From: Whalleya microplaca
Lineage: Eukaryota; Ascomycota; Sordariomycetes; Xylariales; Xylariaceae
Length of the DNA: 64,000 nt
Direction: 5' to 3'
Assembly: GCA_022497155.1 (NCBI GenBank)
Contig: MU385789.1
Coordinates: forward strand, 82,772 to 146,771
Position 1 is the stretch's first letter. Each line of letters opens with the position of its first letter. Position numbers and translations under genes: made by a program. Below, piece by piece: positions 14,440-28,151 of this stretch. The notes under the pieces were generated by a model. The model was given only the letters and a program-made list of their open reading frames with translations. It was not told the DNA's origin and ran no database searches.

Positions 14440-15640
14440 GCAAAAAAGAACAGATTTCCTTAGTAATTTAGCCCAAATATATATTACCTATAAACTAACT
14501 TATTAAAACAAAATTATTATAATTAATATCGCTATTAAAAAAAGGATTTCTCGATTAACAAACTCGCAAATATGTATATTTCTTATCCCGAAACAAATAT
14601 TTATCTACTTAAATACCGACTATATAATTCCTATACAAACTCCCGAATCAGTCTTTTATTAATCGATATCTATAAAATAGCCATATCTTATTATAGCGCC
14701 TATCTTTAAAACTAACGAACCGATTCTCGCAAAACCGGCAAAAAACTTTATTATAAATACTATATTTCTAAATAAAGACTCCAAATTATATACGGCAATT
14801 TTCGATTAAGCGAAACATTAAGTTACTAATAAAATTAATTTCGTAAATCTCGATAAAAAAAAATGTCGTTAATCGAAAAGGTATTTCGTTACTTTAAAAT
14901 ACTTAATATATTCTAAAATAAACTTTTATATTTAACTTTTACAACAGAATTTCGAGGCTATAAATTCCTAAATATAATACCGACTTTTCTTAAAACTATT
15001 AAAAAATCTAATTTCTATTAATTAAATTATTTTATATTAATTAATAAAAATTATATACGTTAAATAAAAAAAAACTTACCCGGATAAACTTATTTGTTAT
15101 ATTAGTTTTTAAAAAATAGCGGCTTATATTATTCTTCCAGAATAAAAGCAGCTTATTTTTATTAATTTTTAAATTAAAGCAATTAAATTTAATACTAAAA
15201 TAAGAACCAAAAACGCAATTAACGTTTCTTACTATCGAATTAAAAGTTCTCGATTATTTAGGAACGGCAGACCTAAAACGCAAAAAAAACTTAACGCTAA
15301 AATATAAATCGATAAAAAAAAAGAAACGACAAAAGTCCCTAACTATTTATACAGCCGATTTACCTATTTTAAAAAAAAAAGCGATAATAAAATAAAACAG
15401 AATAAAAAAATCGAAAAGAAAAATTACGGAAACTAAAATTATTTTAATAAAATTTTACTCGATTAAATAGTAGGAGCTTAATACCTACTTTATAAGTTTT
15501 AAAAAAAGGATTACCGATACGCGTTTTGTCCTAAATATTTATTAAATTTTAATAAATTATTATAACCTGATAAAAACGTTTAAAATTATTTAGCTCTCGA
15601 TTAACGCTATTATAATAAAAGATTTAATTCCTAAATATAA
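14440..15640 (+). pseudogene. Post-pol reading frame 1 of family A, function unknown
   Basis: Downstream of integrase a single frame is followed for about 1.1 kb with only TAA/TAG stops of the kind RIP makes from Gln codons. Recognisable blocks are SNLAQIYITYKLTY (about 14462), IFKTNEPILAKPAKNF (about 14705), then LNKDSKLYTAIFD, a central LLQQNFEA-type block, and NAINVSYYRIKSSRLFRNG (about 15212). The first and last blocks keep the same phase. The frame may continue in other phases to about 15950, where it becomes Lys/Arg-rich. The same blocks occur reversed in A1 and A3, so it belongs to the family. I do not recognise the protein; it lacks reverse transcriptase or integrase motifs. Confidence 0.55.
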
Positions 15641-16489
15641 GACCCTTTATAAAAAAAAAAAAATAAACGACTTACGTAAACGCCTAATAAAAAAAGTTCC
15701 CTTCTTTCTTTTTTGCCTCTTATATAATAATAAGCCTTACGATATAACTATAAATAATTAATTAAGTAAATATTATAAAATAAAAACAAAAAATAAATAG
15801 TTAAATTAGTAATTATTAAAAGGGAAAAAAAGTATAAAATATAAAAATAAAACGAATAAAAAATATAATAAGCAGCTTAAAAAACATACTAAAGCTAAAT
15901 CGAGTAAGCCGACTTTTAAAATTAGTAATAACGACTTAAATACCCTACTATATCTAATATTTAGCCTATTATAAATTTAAATAATTAATTAAAAATAGAA
16001 AGGACTTTTTAACTTACCCTTATTTATTATAAACTAAAACCTGGCGTAAAAAAGTTTTTTTTATACCAACTTATTAATAACTCTTACCTAACTACCTGTT
16101 AATTTTTTACTTTCACTTTTTATTATTTTTAATTAATCAGTTAAATTTTCCTATAGCTTTATATTAGCCTATCGTAACAACATTATACCTTAAACCTTAT
16201 TTTTTACATATTAAAATATCGTTATAGCTATCGCAGCCCAAAAAATCACCTAAATTACCTAAAAAAAGAAAAAATAAACATAAAAACCGAAACAAAAATA
16301 AAAAAATTAATTAAGCGGCCCGTAAAAACCTTAAGCCTGCTTTAAAAACTAATATTAAATTTAAAGCTATATCTAAAAATAAAGCTAAAATTAAATTTAT
16401 AGCTAATTCCGACCTTAAATATAAAGCTAAAATAACCTTACCTATTAGTTCGCTCCTATAAAAACAGCTTCCCCCTTTAGATTTTAGTG

Positions 16490-17060
16490 CGTTCGTTATA
16501 ACAATTAATATTAACTTTTATACTATTAATTAATTTCGCGGCCTTTTTATTAAAATATACGGACTTAAACCTTAAATTAAAAATAAGTTATAGCACTTAA
16601 AATAAAAAATTAAGCAAATCGTCAATTCCTTAAAAATAGATTTTTTATTAATTAAAAACGATAAAGTACCTAAAATTACTTTTAATTAAAACGCCCCTCC
16701 TAATTATAATAAAAATAAATAAAAAATAAATAAAGCACTAAATTTATATAATATTCTTTTTATTTACTATAAGCGTTAATATTACGATATTACTTTTATA
16801 GCTGCTATAATTTAAATAAATATTGCCACTTTTAAAAAAAAACTTATTAAAACGGAGGTTTACCTTAGGACTATTATAAAACTTAATTAAAGGGTTACCT
16901 AAATTAACAACTAGTTTCTTTTTCGGATTATCTTAAATAACCCCCGGTTCCTTATATTAATAACATTTATATATTTACGCAACCCTATAGCTACTAACGT
17001 TAAAAAAAAAAAGTAGCTTTTACTTTTTTTTAATCGTTATATTAATAAAAACTTATATTA
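16490..17060 (+). pseudogene. Post-pol reading frame 2 of family A, function unknown
   Basis: A second frame with RIP-type stops reads as a coherent, charged protein of roughly 180 residues. An F-R-G-L-F-I-K-I-Y-G-L-K block lies near 16530, a Pro/Asn block N-A-P-P-N-Y-N near 16690, and a helical segment I-A-T-F-K-K-K-L-I-K-T-E-V-Y-L near 16830. It could be a separate gene or an exon of the preceding frame. A3 has lost the region from about 16838 to 17775, which removes its end. No family is recognised. Confidence 0.45.
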
Positions 17061-17895
17061 CTTTTTCGTTTAATTTTATAAATACTTATAATAATAAAAA
17101 AGCTCGGGCTATTTTTAATCGATTACGCCAAGTTTAGGTCTAATAAAATAGCATAGCTCCTACTTGTATTAAACTTATTCAAACAGTACAATAATAAAAT
17201 AAGTTTAATTGCGGCTTTTAAGTAGCTTATTTAATTTTTTGCTTTTTTCGCTTCTCTATTATATTTTTTCGCCTCTATAAAAATCTTTATTCTATTAACG
17301 AAAAACGAGAAATAAAAAGCTAAATTACAAAAATAAAGCAAATAATAATTTATAAAATTATTAATTAACCCGATAGCTTTAATAAACTAAAACGAGAGCC
17401 CGAACTTAAGCTTACCCCTGCCCCTAGCTTATTTTAATCGAAAAAGATATCCCGATATTAGCCTAAACTATATAAAGCTTATATAAGTCTTTTAAACCTT
17501 AATTAATATTAATTTCTCCTAAAAGAACGACGAAAAGCTATTTATCGAAATAGGAAAGCCTATATTTTATATAAATAAGTAAAAAATAAATTTACCGCGT
17601 TAAAAAAACAATTATAGCTTATTTTTTTTATAGGATAAAATAATTAGGCAAACTATAAAAAACGTATAGCTATTATTAATCGATAAAAAACTTCTTTTTT
17701 TATTAAGCCTAATCGATCGGAACGTATAAGACGATATAAGTTTATTAGAAAGCATATAAAACTAAATAAAAAAAAGGGTAATTAAACTTAAGGCGAGAGC
17801 TTTTAAGAAATAAATAAGGTAAATATTTTCCGCGTTTATATTAATTAATTAGATTTTTTTATAATAAAAATATTTATAACAAAATCTAAAAAAGA
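17060..17895 (+). other. 3' untranslated region of A2
   Basis: I see no convincing frame here. The stretch is conserved in A1 (1-330). Its last part, about 17776-17895, is conserved beside the 3' LTR of A3 (32418-32530). A purine-rich run just before 17896 is the likely polypurine tract. Confidence 0.5.
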
Positions 17896-18123
17896 TATTA
17901 TAGGATTAATATACCGTAATATATATATATCGCTTGTCTTTTTCTTTTACTCTTAAATAAAACATATATAGCTTAAACAGCCTCGTCGCCGACAATAGAC
18001 ACATCTCTCCTTTCGATTAATCGCCGTTATAAATAACTCTTTTATTTCGTCGCCTTAATTACTTCCGATTAGCTAAAGCTATAAAGTAGCACCTCCTTTA
18101 CCCTAACACCCTGTCCCAAGACA
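17896..18123 (+). repeat. 3' LTR of A2
   Basis: It is 228 bp, the same length as the 5' LTR, and aligns to it without gaps. Nearly all differences are C/T or G/A; for example the 5' TGTTATAAGGCTAG is TATTATAGGATTAA here. It ends AAGACA directly before the ATAT duplication. Confidence 0.95.
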
Positions 18124-21100
18124 ATATATAACTTAATTTCGTTTTTTTATAATATTTTTTTATAATATAATATTATATATTATATTATTTATTTAAATTT
18201 CTTTTTAATAGTTTTCTATAATAAGTTTAATAAATAATTATTAAATAATAAGGCTCGTATTTAATCGCTATTTTAAAGTATTTTATTAATAGTAATTTCT
18301 ATCCGTTTACCGATTTATTTTAAGCTTAAGTTATTTTAAACTATATTTCTAAATTTCGTTAGGTTTATTATTGCCGTAATATTTTAAAGCTTTTATTTAC
18401 TATCGACTTAATTTTTAATATCGGCAGTTATTAGTTTTTTAAAAAATTAACGATATCGATTAAAGTTTGCTTAGCTAATTTATTATATATAAGGGATATT
18501 ACAATTTTAATACCTCCGAAAAATATCGAAACTATTAATAAGCCTTTTTTAAAATAAATTATTATACGCGATTAAAAAATAAAATTAAAGCCGAAAAATA
18601 ACGGGAATATAGCTTTAAAATTTCTAACTATATAAATCGGTAACGGCAAATTATAACTTGCTAATTATATAAGTCTTTCGATTAAACTAAAGCTTTTAAT
18701 TTTATTATTTACTAATATATTAAAGCCGGATTATATAATTTTAATTTTTTATATAAATATTTAATATTTAAAAACATATAATTACGTAATAATACTTAAC
18801 TAAATACCCGTATTAATAACTGTAATAATTAAATTCTTATATTTTTTAAAGCTAATCCTTATAGTTAATTAAGGCAATAGTTAGATATATATTTTAATAT
18901 CCCGGATAAATACCGGCAGAAATGCTATAATAATTTAGGTAGCGTTACCGGATATTATAAATATATTATTAATCGATATATTTATAAGGCTATTTTAAAA
19001 TTTATTAGGCGTAAAAATTAGCTATAATATACTTAATATAAAATTAAATTAAAATTGCTATCTTTATTGCCACTAATTAATTATTTCGGCTAAAAAAATA
19101 TAAATCGTTTTATAAAACTTTCGACCTATTTTACTTACTTTATCGAATAAGTATTAAAATAATATTTTATTAAATCCCGTATAATATTTAATTAAATTAT
19201 CTTATAAAATTTTAAATCTTTTTACCGTATTTTTAGAGAACCTTTTTTTTTAATATTTTAAAATTAAAGCTAAAATTAATTAATTAGATATAATACTCTC
19301 TAGCTTATTAGTTTAAATTTATTTCGGTATTTTTAAAACCGTTAAAAATAGAAAGTTTAACTTTAGTAACATTTTATTAATTGTTTTTTTTTATAAATAT
19401 ATTACTGTCTATATTTTTATGCTTTTTTAATATTAAAACGTTAATTTTATTTTTACTTTTATATTAAAACGGCTTAATTATTATTTTATATATAAAATTC
19501 CCGCTTTTATTAATAATTAGTTCTTTTTAAAAGTAATTTTATAAGTTTATAAGTTCGTAAAAAGTATTATTTTTTAAGTTTTTTATTTTAATATTATTAA
19601 CTTTTAAATCTGTAACTAATATTATTTCTAGGTTGCGATTTTATAAATTAGCCGTTAATCGAATAAAATTATAGTTTTATTTAAACTTTATATTTTTTTC
19701 GATTTTATTATATTTATAAAAATAATAATAAGCTAATTTCCGAATTTAAATACCGCATATCTTTATTTTATATAAAAATTATAGGCAAGCTTAAATAATA
19801 CTTTTTTTATTTGTTTTGCCTTCGGTAATTATATATTTAAAAAATATAATATTTTTAATTTCGGAAATAGCTTAAAAACCTCCGATAAAATATCCCTTAA
19901 GTTAATTATTATATTATATTATATTATTGCGGCTTAATAACGCTATTAGGGAGTAAATAATAGAGAAATAGCTTAATTTTCCGTAAAAAAAACAGGTATC
20001 TTAATTATACCCTTAAACTAATGTCGGTTATAATATATATCGACTGTTTTAATTTTATCGGCTATTATATTTTTTATATTTTCTTTTTTTATTTAAAGAT
20101 TTAGCGCGATAAATATTAAAAAATATATCTTTTGCTTTACGTTTTTAAGTATTTTATTAAATAAAGGTTTCTTTTTATAGGGCGTAATATTTTAATTTTA
20201 ATAATATCAATCGAAATTTCTTTATAAATATAATAAAATTTTTGTTAGCTTTAAGTTATATAATAGATATTTATTTTATAAATTTAATTAGGTCTTTTAT
20301 TTTATTTAATTAAAAAAATAAAATCTTTTTTTTAAAATAATTTTAGATTACTTTAGGTTTATTAATAGTAAACGGAACTAAACCGAATATTAATAATTAA
20401 CCGATTTATTTTTATATAGTCGATCGGGCAAAACCCGTTAGATATTACGGCTATTATAGTTTATTAAGCCGACTATAATATCCGCCTATATATATATAAC
20501 GTTCTAAGCTTTTTTGTAATTTAGTTCGAAAAGCTTATTATATAATTTCGAATAAAACTATATAATTCGTTTAATAATTTTTTAATCGATTTTTTACTAT
20601 AAACTACTAACGAAAATAGCGTTTTATTTTTTAATCTTCCTTTATTTCCGGACGTCCTTTACCCGAACCGAGTAATCTAAAATATAATAATAAATTTCTA
20701 TCGGTTTAAATAATTTATCACCTTTTTTTAATTTTTTTAACCGTTTTATAAAGGTTTTTATTTATTTTAAGTTACCAATTTTAAAATATCGTTTTAAAAC
20801 TATCTTTGCCTTTTTTTAAATAGTAATACTTTTTAGTAAAGTTTCGATCTGTTGCTTATTAATCTGGTTATTTATTTAATATAGCATTTCCCTAATTTTA
20901 ATATTATTTTTTAAACCGTATCTATCGAATATATACGTTATATTTTCGATTTGATTTATAACATTATTCTTATTAAATAAAAGCTATAAGTAGCTTTAAA
21001 AATCTAATAATATAGCCGTTACTATAAACCTAATTTTTCTAGTTATAGTAAATCGTTTTTAATCGGAAGCTATATTTTAATCCGTAAGTTTTTTATCGAC

Positions 21101-22296
21101 TTATATGTCTTTTATTATATTAAGAGATAAAGTCTTTTAGCTAGTTATTTTTAATTAAGTATTTTAATTATATAATACTAAATTTCTCTTATTTTAATAG
21201 TGCCTTTAATTAGTAATAAAGTTAATAATCTTTTAATTATTAATTAATCGGAAGGACTTTTTTTTAGCTATATTTAATATAATTTAAGATATTTTATTAT
21301 TTAATTGTCTTAATTTTTTAGTTATGCTTAATTTTAAGGAAATATATTCTATTTTTTTTAATTATATTAGGTTGTAAGTTTTAAATACTTTAAATATAAA
21401 ATTATAACTATCCCTTAAAACGCCAATAATAGCCTTAAAAGTTAGGAGACTTTTAAAAAAAATCTCGATAATAAATTGCTAACTTAACTATTATATTACA
21501 TTAATTAATTAATCGCGTAATAAAATTACTTATAGGCCAATTAAAAACTCGGATATTATTTTTATTATCTATATTCTATTTTAGTTTACCCTATAAATCT
21601 AAACTATAGTACATTTTTATATATTATTTGCTATATATTTTATAATTTTCCAATTTTTCCTAATCTTTTATACTACTAATCTTTTCGTATTTAACTTGCT
21701 TTATTAAAACTTATGCTTTTTTATATCTTTATATTACTATATTTTTTATATTTTTTATACTCTATATTCTTTATATCTTTATATTTTTATATTACTAACT
21801 TATTAATATATATTATAAGTTTTTTATAGGTTTTTTTATTAATTTATTTATTTTCAGCATTACTTTTTTATTTTAAATAATCGTTTACTATTAGTTTTTT
21901 TTTTAGTTAGTGCTTCTTTTTTATAGATTCGGTTAGTTTAATAGTTTTAAAGGTTTTACTAAAATCCTTCTCTTTTAGTCCTATTTTACTACTGCCTCCA
22001 TTTAGACTATTCTTCTCGATTAATTAAAAAGGCGAAGAAATTAAAGCCTATCCGGAAAAGCAAAATATTTTAAGAGAGGGTATTAAAATAAAAAAAGTAC
22101 TACTTTATAGCTTAGCTAATCGGAAGTAATTAAAGCGACGAAATAAAAAAGTCACTTATAACAGTAATTAATCGAAAGAAAAAATGTATCTATTTTCGGC
22201 GATAAAGCTATTTTTAGCTGTATATGTTCTATCTAAAAGTAAAAAAAAAAAAAAACAAGCGATATATATATGCTACGGCACACTAGCCCCATAACA
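18124..22296 (-). mobile_element. LTR retrotransposon A1, right part (5' half, reversed)
   Basis: This continues A1 after the A2 insertion, on the minus strand: the RT upstream linker and protease (about 18400-18850), then Gag (about 19950-21300), then the 5' LTR. The protease linker KNFKAVFPLL-like block reads on the minus strand near 18600. The Gag block corresponding to A2 8073-8145 is near 20750-20850. A Gly-x-His-containing knuckle remnant lies at about 20000-20040. The copy ends at 22296, followed by ATAT, which is probably its target duplication. Confidence 0.88.
22066..22296 (-). repeat. 5' LTR of A1 (reversed)
   Basis: It is about 231 bp and the reverse complement of the A2 LTRs, a little longer because of an A-run near 22240-22255. 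The outer end on the plus strand reads GCCCCATAACA, the complement of the TGTTATGGGGC start. ATAT follows. Confidence 0.92.
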
Positions 22297-25200
22297 ATAT
22301 ATATTAAATTATTTCTAAAATTTAAAAATAAATTCGCTCGGATTAAATTCTATAAAATAATTAAGAAATAATTAAATAATAATTAGCTAATAAAATAATT
22401 TACGTTTAATTAATAAATAATTATTAATAATTTATTATTATTAATATAAAATATATAATAATAAATATATATTTTAACTTATTATATAATATTAATAAAT
22501 ATTATATATATCGAAAAAATATATATTATTTTTTATAGCTAATTAGTTTAAGTTAATTTTATATATTTATATAAGCTAATAAAAGCTATTATAAGTTCGG
22601 TTAAATTAGCGTTATATGTTATTTTATAACTAATTATAGCGTAATTTTTATTATAAAGATTTTAATATAATTTATATAATTTTTTAAAATAATTTACTGC
22701 CGATCGATATATTTAATTATTACTATCCGATAGTTTGAAAGTTTTTTGCCAGTTTTTAAAATAATCGGAAAATAAAATGTCGGTTCTTTTTAATAATAAA
22801 TATAATAAAAAAGATATATATATAAAGTTCTAATTATTAATAAATAATAATTAAACATATTTAAAGATTTTATTTCATTTTAATCTTAAACTTTTATATA
22901 AATAATAAAGCTATATTAGCAGACGATTTAAAAAATCGGTAAATTTACCTTTCGTTATTATCTTTTTTAGGATTTCTAACGCTTTATTTAAATACCGATT
23001 AATATATATACCTTTAATATAATAAAAGTATTTCCGGTAATATTTTGCTAATATTTTATATCCCGACATTATATATAATATATAATTTTTATTAAAAGCC
23101 CCGAAATTATTAGTTATTTAAATAAAATATTTCGAATAATTAATTAAATATTACATAAAAGTTAGACTGTCCGGCAGCAGTTTATATTTATACTTTACTA
23201 ATAAAAAATCCCGTTAAAATTTTTTTTTAATAATAGGCTATAGTTATATCGCTTAAATTAAAAAAAAGCAGGGGAATTTTAATAATATTTATAATCTTGA
23301 ATAAACTTTAGGGAATATTTTAATTTTAATCTCCCGTTATCGATTAATTCTTATTAAATATTAGCGAAATAATATTATTTTTTTAAACTTTTTTAAACCT
23401 AAAAAGCTAATATATAAAATTAAAAAATTAATTAATTATTTTATAATTATTTCATTTTAATATACTAATTAAACTATAATTTCTATCGGATAATTACTAA
23501 AATTAAAACTTTATTAGAATAATTTCTAACCGGATTATAATTGTGCTTTATTTTTTAATATAAAAGTATATTTAATTTTATAAGCTATAAAAAAATCTCG
23601 AAATAATACCTAAAATAAATAAAAAATATATAAGAAATAATAAATATATCTATATTATAAAAAGTTATTATTATTTCGTTTTAACTAAATCCGGGCGATA
23701 TCGGCTTTAAACCTAAATTTATTATTTATTATAATAATACGGAATTTATATAAAAGCTTTAGTTTTTTAAGCTGTTTATATAAATTTTAGGTATTAAATT
23801 TATTAGTTTTATCCTCAATAAATTATACGTTAACTAATAAATATCGAATTTTCTAATCGTAATTAACCTAATAAATAATTACCTTTTAAAAACCCTAAAT
23901 TAAGCCTAATATAATTTATATATCAACTAAAACTAATATATAAGCTATTTTAGAAATATTATCTAACGTATTTTTTATTATAATGTCGAAATATTTTTAA
24001 AAATATTTACGTATTATTTTTAAATCCGGGGCCTAAAAATTTAAGTTATATTATTTTATAAATAAAGGAAAATATTTATTCCGTAAAACATTATATAAAA
24101 AATATTACGAAATCTAAAAATAAATTAAAAAAATATCCGAAATATTAAATATATTTAATAAAATACGTTTTTAAAAATATATTAATTTAAATATAATTAT
24201 TTTATAATTATTTTATTATTAGTATATAATAAAGATATATTTTAATTATTTTCGGCATTTAACTGCTAATAATTCGATTACGCTATTATATTTTATTAGT
24301 ATATATTTTCGAATCGAAATATTTAGTTATACTATTTGTTTTATTACTAAATAAAAAAGCTAAATATAACAATAGCTAATTATATTTAAAATATTAAATA
24401 AATAGTTTATTAAATTTCCGGTTATAAATTTAATTAAATAATTTCTAGCAATTAAACTTTCGGCCCGAAATATTAAATATTATTAATGTTTTTTTTAATT
24501 TCCTTTTGTTAGTTATATTTATATTTTTATAAAACTAGCGTTATTACCGCAACTATTTAATTTATTTAGGTTTAACTATTTCCCGAAATATAAAATAATA
24601 TATTCCCGAAAATTTAATTATTTTAAAACCTGTTTATAGTATTTATTTTTACTAAAATAGCGATTTTATTTTAGAATATAATATAAAACATAAAATTCGA
24701 TTATATTATAAAAAATTATCGGAACTATTATTTTATAAGTTTATATTAAAATTATTAAATTATTTATTATTAAAGTTATAATCTCAAAAATTATTATATA
24801 ATAAATTATTATTGTTTTAACCTTCGGATCCTAATAATTTAATATTTATTTAAAACTATAATTTATTACTTTTTATTGGAATAACGCTTAGTTTAGCCGT
24901 GCGATTAGGGGTAGCTAACTAAGCTACCCTAGCGCGAAAAGATTTTCATATTTTCTTTATACAAGGAATTCTTTCACTTTTTTTTATATATAAAATAATA
25001 TATAGCAATATAGTTTTATTATAACCCCTAATCGTTTCCACGATACTTACACTATAATATAAAGCCCATTTAATACTTTTTTTATAATTAATTAAATTAT
25101 TGTAATTAAATATTTTTATTATATAATATTATAATAAAATAATTCGATTAAAAATAATAAAAATCTAAGGTATATATAATTATTACTTTTATAAATAAAA

Positions 25201-26296
25201 TAATTAATATAATATTTTAAAATAGCCTTATTAATATAACGTTAATTTAATAAAGCTATTAGCGTTTTATTAGATATTATTTAACCGAGCTATTTAATTT
25301 AAATATTTTTTATGCCTAATAAATTTCGAATTTTTTCTTTTTTTCCCTAATTTTAATTAAAATGTCTTTAATATTATTAATTTAAAAAAATTTTTCTCGC
25401 AATCTAATAATATAAAATATATTCTTTTCCCGTACATTCCGTAACTTTAAAAATTACGATAATTTTCGAAACGAACCAAACTAAATTAACAAAAACGGAA
25501 ATAGTAAAATGGTCGAATTACCGGCAGGTCTAAAATCTATAAGTTAATTAACCTTATAATAAATAATTAATTAAAATTCGGTTAGTTTTGCGACTAAATA
25601 TACCCGGAACTTTTACTTTAATACGTTACGCCGATTTATAACAGTAATAAAAAAATAACCGGAACACCCGGGTTAAAAAATACGTCGTTTAAGTAAATTA
25701 GCCCTTATATATTATAATAAACGTTATAAAAAACGATTAGAAAATATAATATTACCTAATTATTTTAATAGCTATATTATAAAAAATCCGGAAATATTAA
25801 AAAATAACGGCTTTATTACTTCCAAAATAACTTTTTTAGCGATTAGTTCGAGAAATAACCCTAAAAAAAGTCCGGGGCGTATTTCGTATATAAAAGAATA
25901 CACTAAAAGTTATTTAAAAAGCTACTAAATCATTTTTAATTACTTTATTCGGATATAGCAACTTATATACTATATATATTAATCGATATATAATATAAAT
26001 AAAAGATATTTTCTTTATAAAAGAAATTTATAAATGTTAAAATATTAAAATAAATTAACTTTAATATTATATATTAGATTTAGCCCTATTATTTTCGAAA
26101 TAAAACTTTTAATATTAATAAATAGCTTTTTATAAATTATTATTTCGTTAATATTTTATATTAATATATAAATAGCTTAAAATATACAATAAATTAATTA
26201 TTATTATAATATTATATAATTATTAATATTTAAAATAATTTATTATATAATATAAACCGAAAATATTAAAAAACTAATATTTAAATATAATATAAT
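22297..26296. other. Unassigned, heavily RIP-mutated repeat DNA
   Basis: This 4-kb gene-free stretch lies between A1 and D2 and shows the same TpA-rich composition. I found no domain on either strand that I could defend. Weakly protein-like frames occur around 24600 and 25430-25920 (plus strand, with the residues ETNQTKLTKTEIVKWSNYRQ), but they match no family I recognise. It and 28404-30486 were continuous before D2 inserted, so it is probably an older transposable element or its relic. The 24895-25045 stretch inside it is compositionally different and is listed separately. Confidence 0.5.
24902..25034. mobile_element. Short inverted-repeat (MITE-like) segment, less mutated
   Basis: Two perfect 11-bp inverted repeats, CGATTAGGGGT at 24902-24912 and ACCCCTAATCG at 25024-25034, enclose about 110 bp. 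Just inside the left repeat is a second imperfect palindrome around GTAGCTAACTAAGCTAC. The enclosed sequence keeps CA and TG dinucleotides and G/C clusters that the surrounding DNA has lost. That fits a short element inserted later, or too short and too low in copy number for RIP. A target duplication is not certain, and no transposase is present. Confidence 0.45.
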
Positions 26297-26543
26297 TATG
26301 ACGGCTTAAGGAAAAAGGTAGCGCGTATTAAGTAATAGGTATATATTACTGTAAAATAATAAGGTGAGGAATAAAAAATTAGCTAATTACTATATAACAA
26401 TTTAACCTAAGAAAACCTCCTTACCTGCTTATTTAATTTAGCTAACTAATCGAGAGGTTGTTAGGGAGATTATGTATAAAGGGCCTAGGGTATACTGTAG
26501 TTTATAAGGCTTTATAATACCCCATAAAGCTTATATTATAATA
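26297..26543 (-). repeat. 3' LTR of D2 (reversed)
   Basis: It is 247 bp and the reverse complement of the D1 LTRs. It starts TATGACGGC on the plus strand, a RIP form of TGTGACGGC, and ends at 26543. Confidence 0.88.
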
Positions 26544-28151
26544 TTACTCTCTTAAATCTACTATATATAGTAGTTAATAATAGCTAGCTTATAGTATATC
26601 TGGTATATATAGGGATTAACTTAATTATTATTATCCCTAAAAAGTGATTTTTTGATTTTATTTAACCCTTATGTTTTAGTTTATATAAATTGTATAAAAC
26701 CTGATATTAGTATTAAGTAAATTTGTTAAAATTTTAAAAATCGAGTCTTTTAAAAGGATTTTATTAATCTACTGTAGTCTTTTATAACTATTTAATATTA
26801 ATTATTATAATTAATTGCTATAATAGCTATTACTGCTATTATATATTAGCTATTATTACTTATTTATTTTCCTGATTTTTTATTTTTTGCTATAAGCCTT
26901 AAGGTATTATATAATATCGGAATCGGTATAATTTTATAGTATTTTATATAATAGTTATATAATAGTAGGTGTTAGGCTATAATAAAGATATTAAATACGC
27001 TTAGAGGTCGGATATATTAGAGATCGCGTTTGGAGTGTCCTAATATATTAAATTTTACTGGAGAATGTACTAGATTAGCAATCGATCGGATATTAGATAA
27101 GACTAACGGATAATGCTATTACCGGATTAATATTTATAATTATTAATTAATAAGGCCGTAAGATTTTTCTTATAGTATTAAATATTAAAGGAGGTTGTCG
27201 GATCGAGCTGTTAAATAGCTCGATAGTAATTAGTCGGCATTTTAAATATGTAGTTTTAAAGCTACTAACGAAAGTTAAGGTATAAAATGTATATAATTTG
27301 TAAGGAAATTTAACGGATTATATTTAAGCCGGATAAATTATTGCGAATGTTTAATGGCAGGCGTTTATTTATTTCGGAGGGTAACTAATTTAGACGTTTT
27401 TAAAGTAAGATTTATATATAAATAGTAAGGGATTATTATTACGCGGGAGTAGCTATCGGTTTTATATAAAGTTTCGGCGCTAAAAGAAAGGGAAACGGCT
27501 CTAACGTTAAATTATAGTGGTAATTTTATATAAAGTTTATTATTAGCGAATAAAGATTACGTTATTGCGATTAAGTGTTAGAATTAATATATAAGGGAAT
27601 AAGGAAAAGATAACTTGCTATAATTAATTTTTAAAATCGAGTTAAAAAATTAAATCCGCTATATTTAAATATAATATCGGAACGAAAAAGGTATTTAAAA
27701 AACGAGGTCGGCAAGGATAACAGGCGTAATTTAGCACTAAATAGCTAAATACTGTTATATATGTTTAATTTAACGAGGTCCGATAGAATATAAGTAGGTG
27801 GCGGGTAATTAATCGATTATGCCGATGCTGTCTTTTAATATTAAACTTTTTAACGAACTGTATACTTTTTAAAGCTAAGCTACTAGTGCGTATAATACAT
27901 TTAAACGAGGTATTAATAAAAGTGAGGTTATTATTATTAACGAGTGACTAATTAATTATACCGGCGCTAAAGGTGTAATAAGTAATTAATTAATTATATT
28001 ATAAGTTGTTAATAGTAGGTAATTAATCGATTATACCGATCGAAAAAAAAAAGGTGTAATAAGTAACTAATTAATTATATTAAAAAAAAGAGCGCTAAAT
28101 TAATTTAATAGCGGAATTAATTGAATTTAGCGTTAAAGGACCTTATTATTA

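Larger units (their letters stand above)
6624..18123 (+). mobile_element. Complete LTR retrotransposon A2 (Ty3/gypsy, 11.5 kb), RIP-degraded
   Basis: This is a full-length element bounded by two 228-bp direct LTRs, starting TGTT and ending ACA, with a 4-bp ATAT duplication at 6620-6623 and 18124-18127. Removing the element and one ATAT gives a sequence that aligns without a gap to the equivalent stretch of A3 (about 40928-40954), which proves insertion into A1. The interior holds, in order, Gag, aspartic protease, reverse transcriptase, RNase H and integrase remnants up to about 14200. About 3.6 kb of further sequence with additional reading-frame remnants follows before the 3' LTR, which makes the element long for Ty3/gypsy. 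No frame is intact. Confidence 0.95.

Noticed and set aside
24600..24700. Possible Copia-type reverse transcriptase fragment (KPVYSI-like)
   Set aside because: Only six residues fit, and neighbouring motifs and the Y-x-D-D block are absent.
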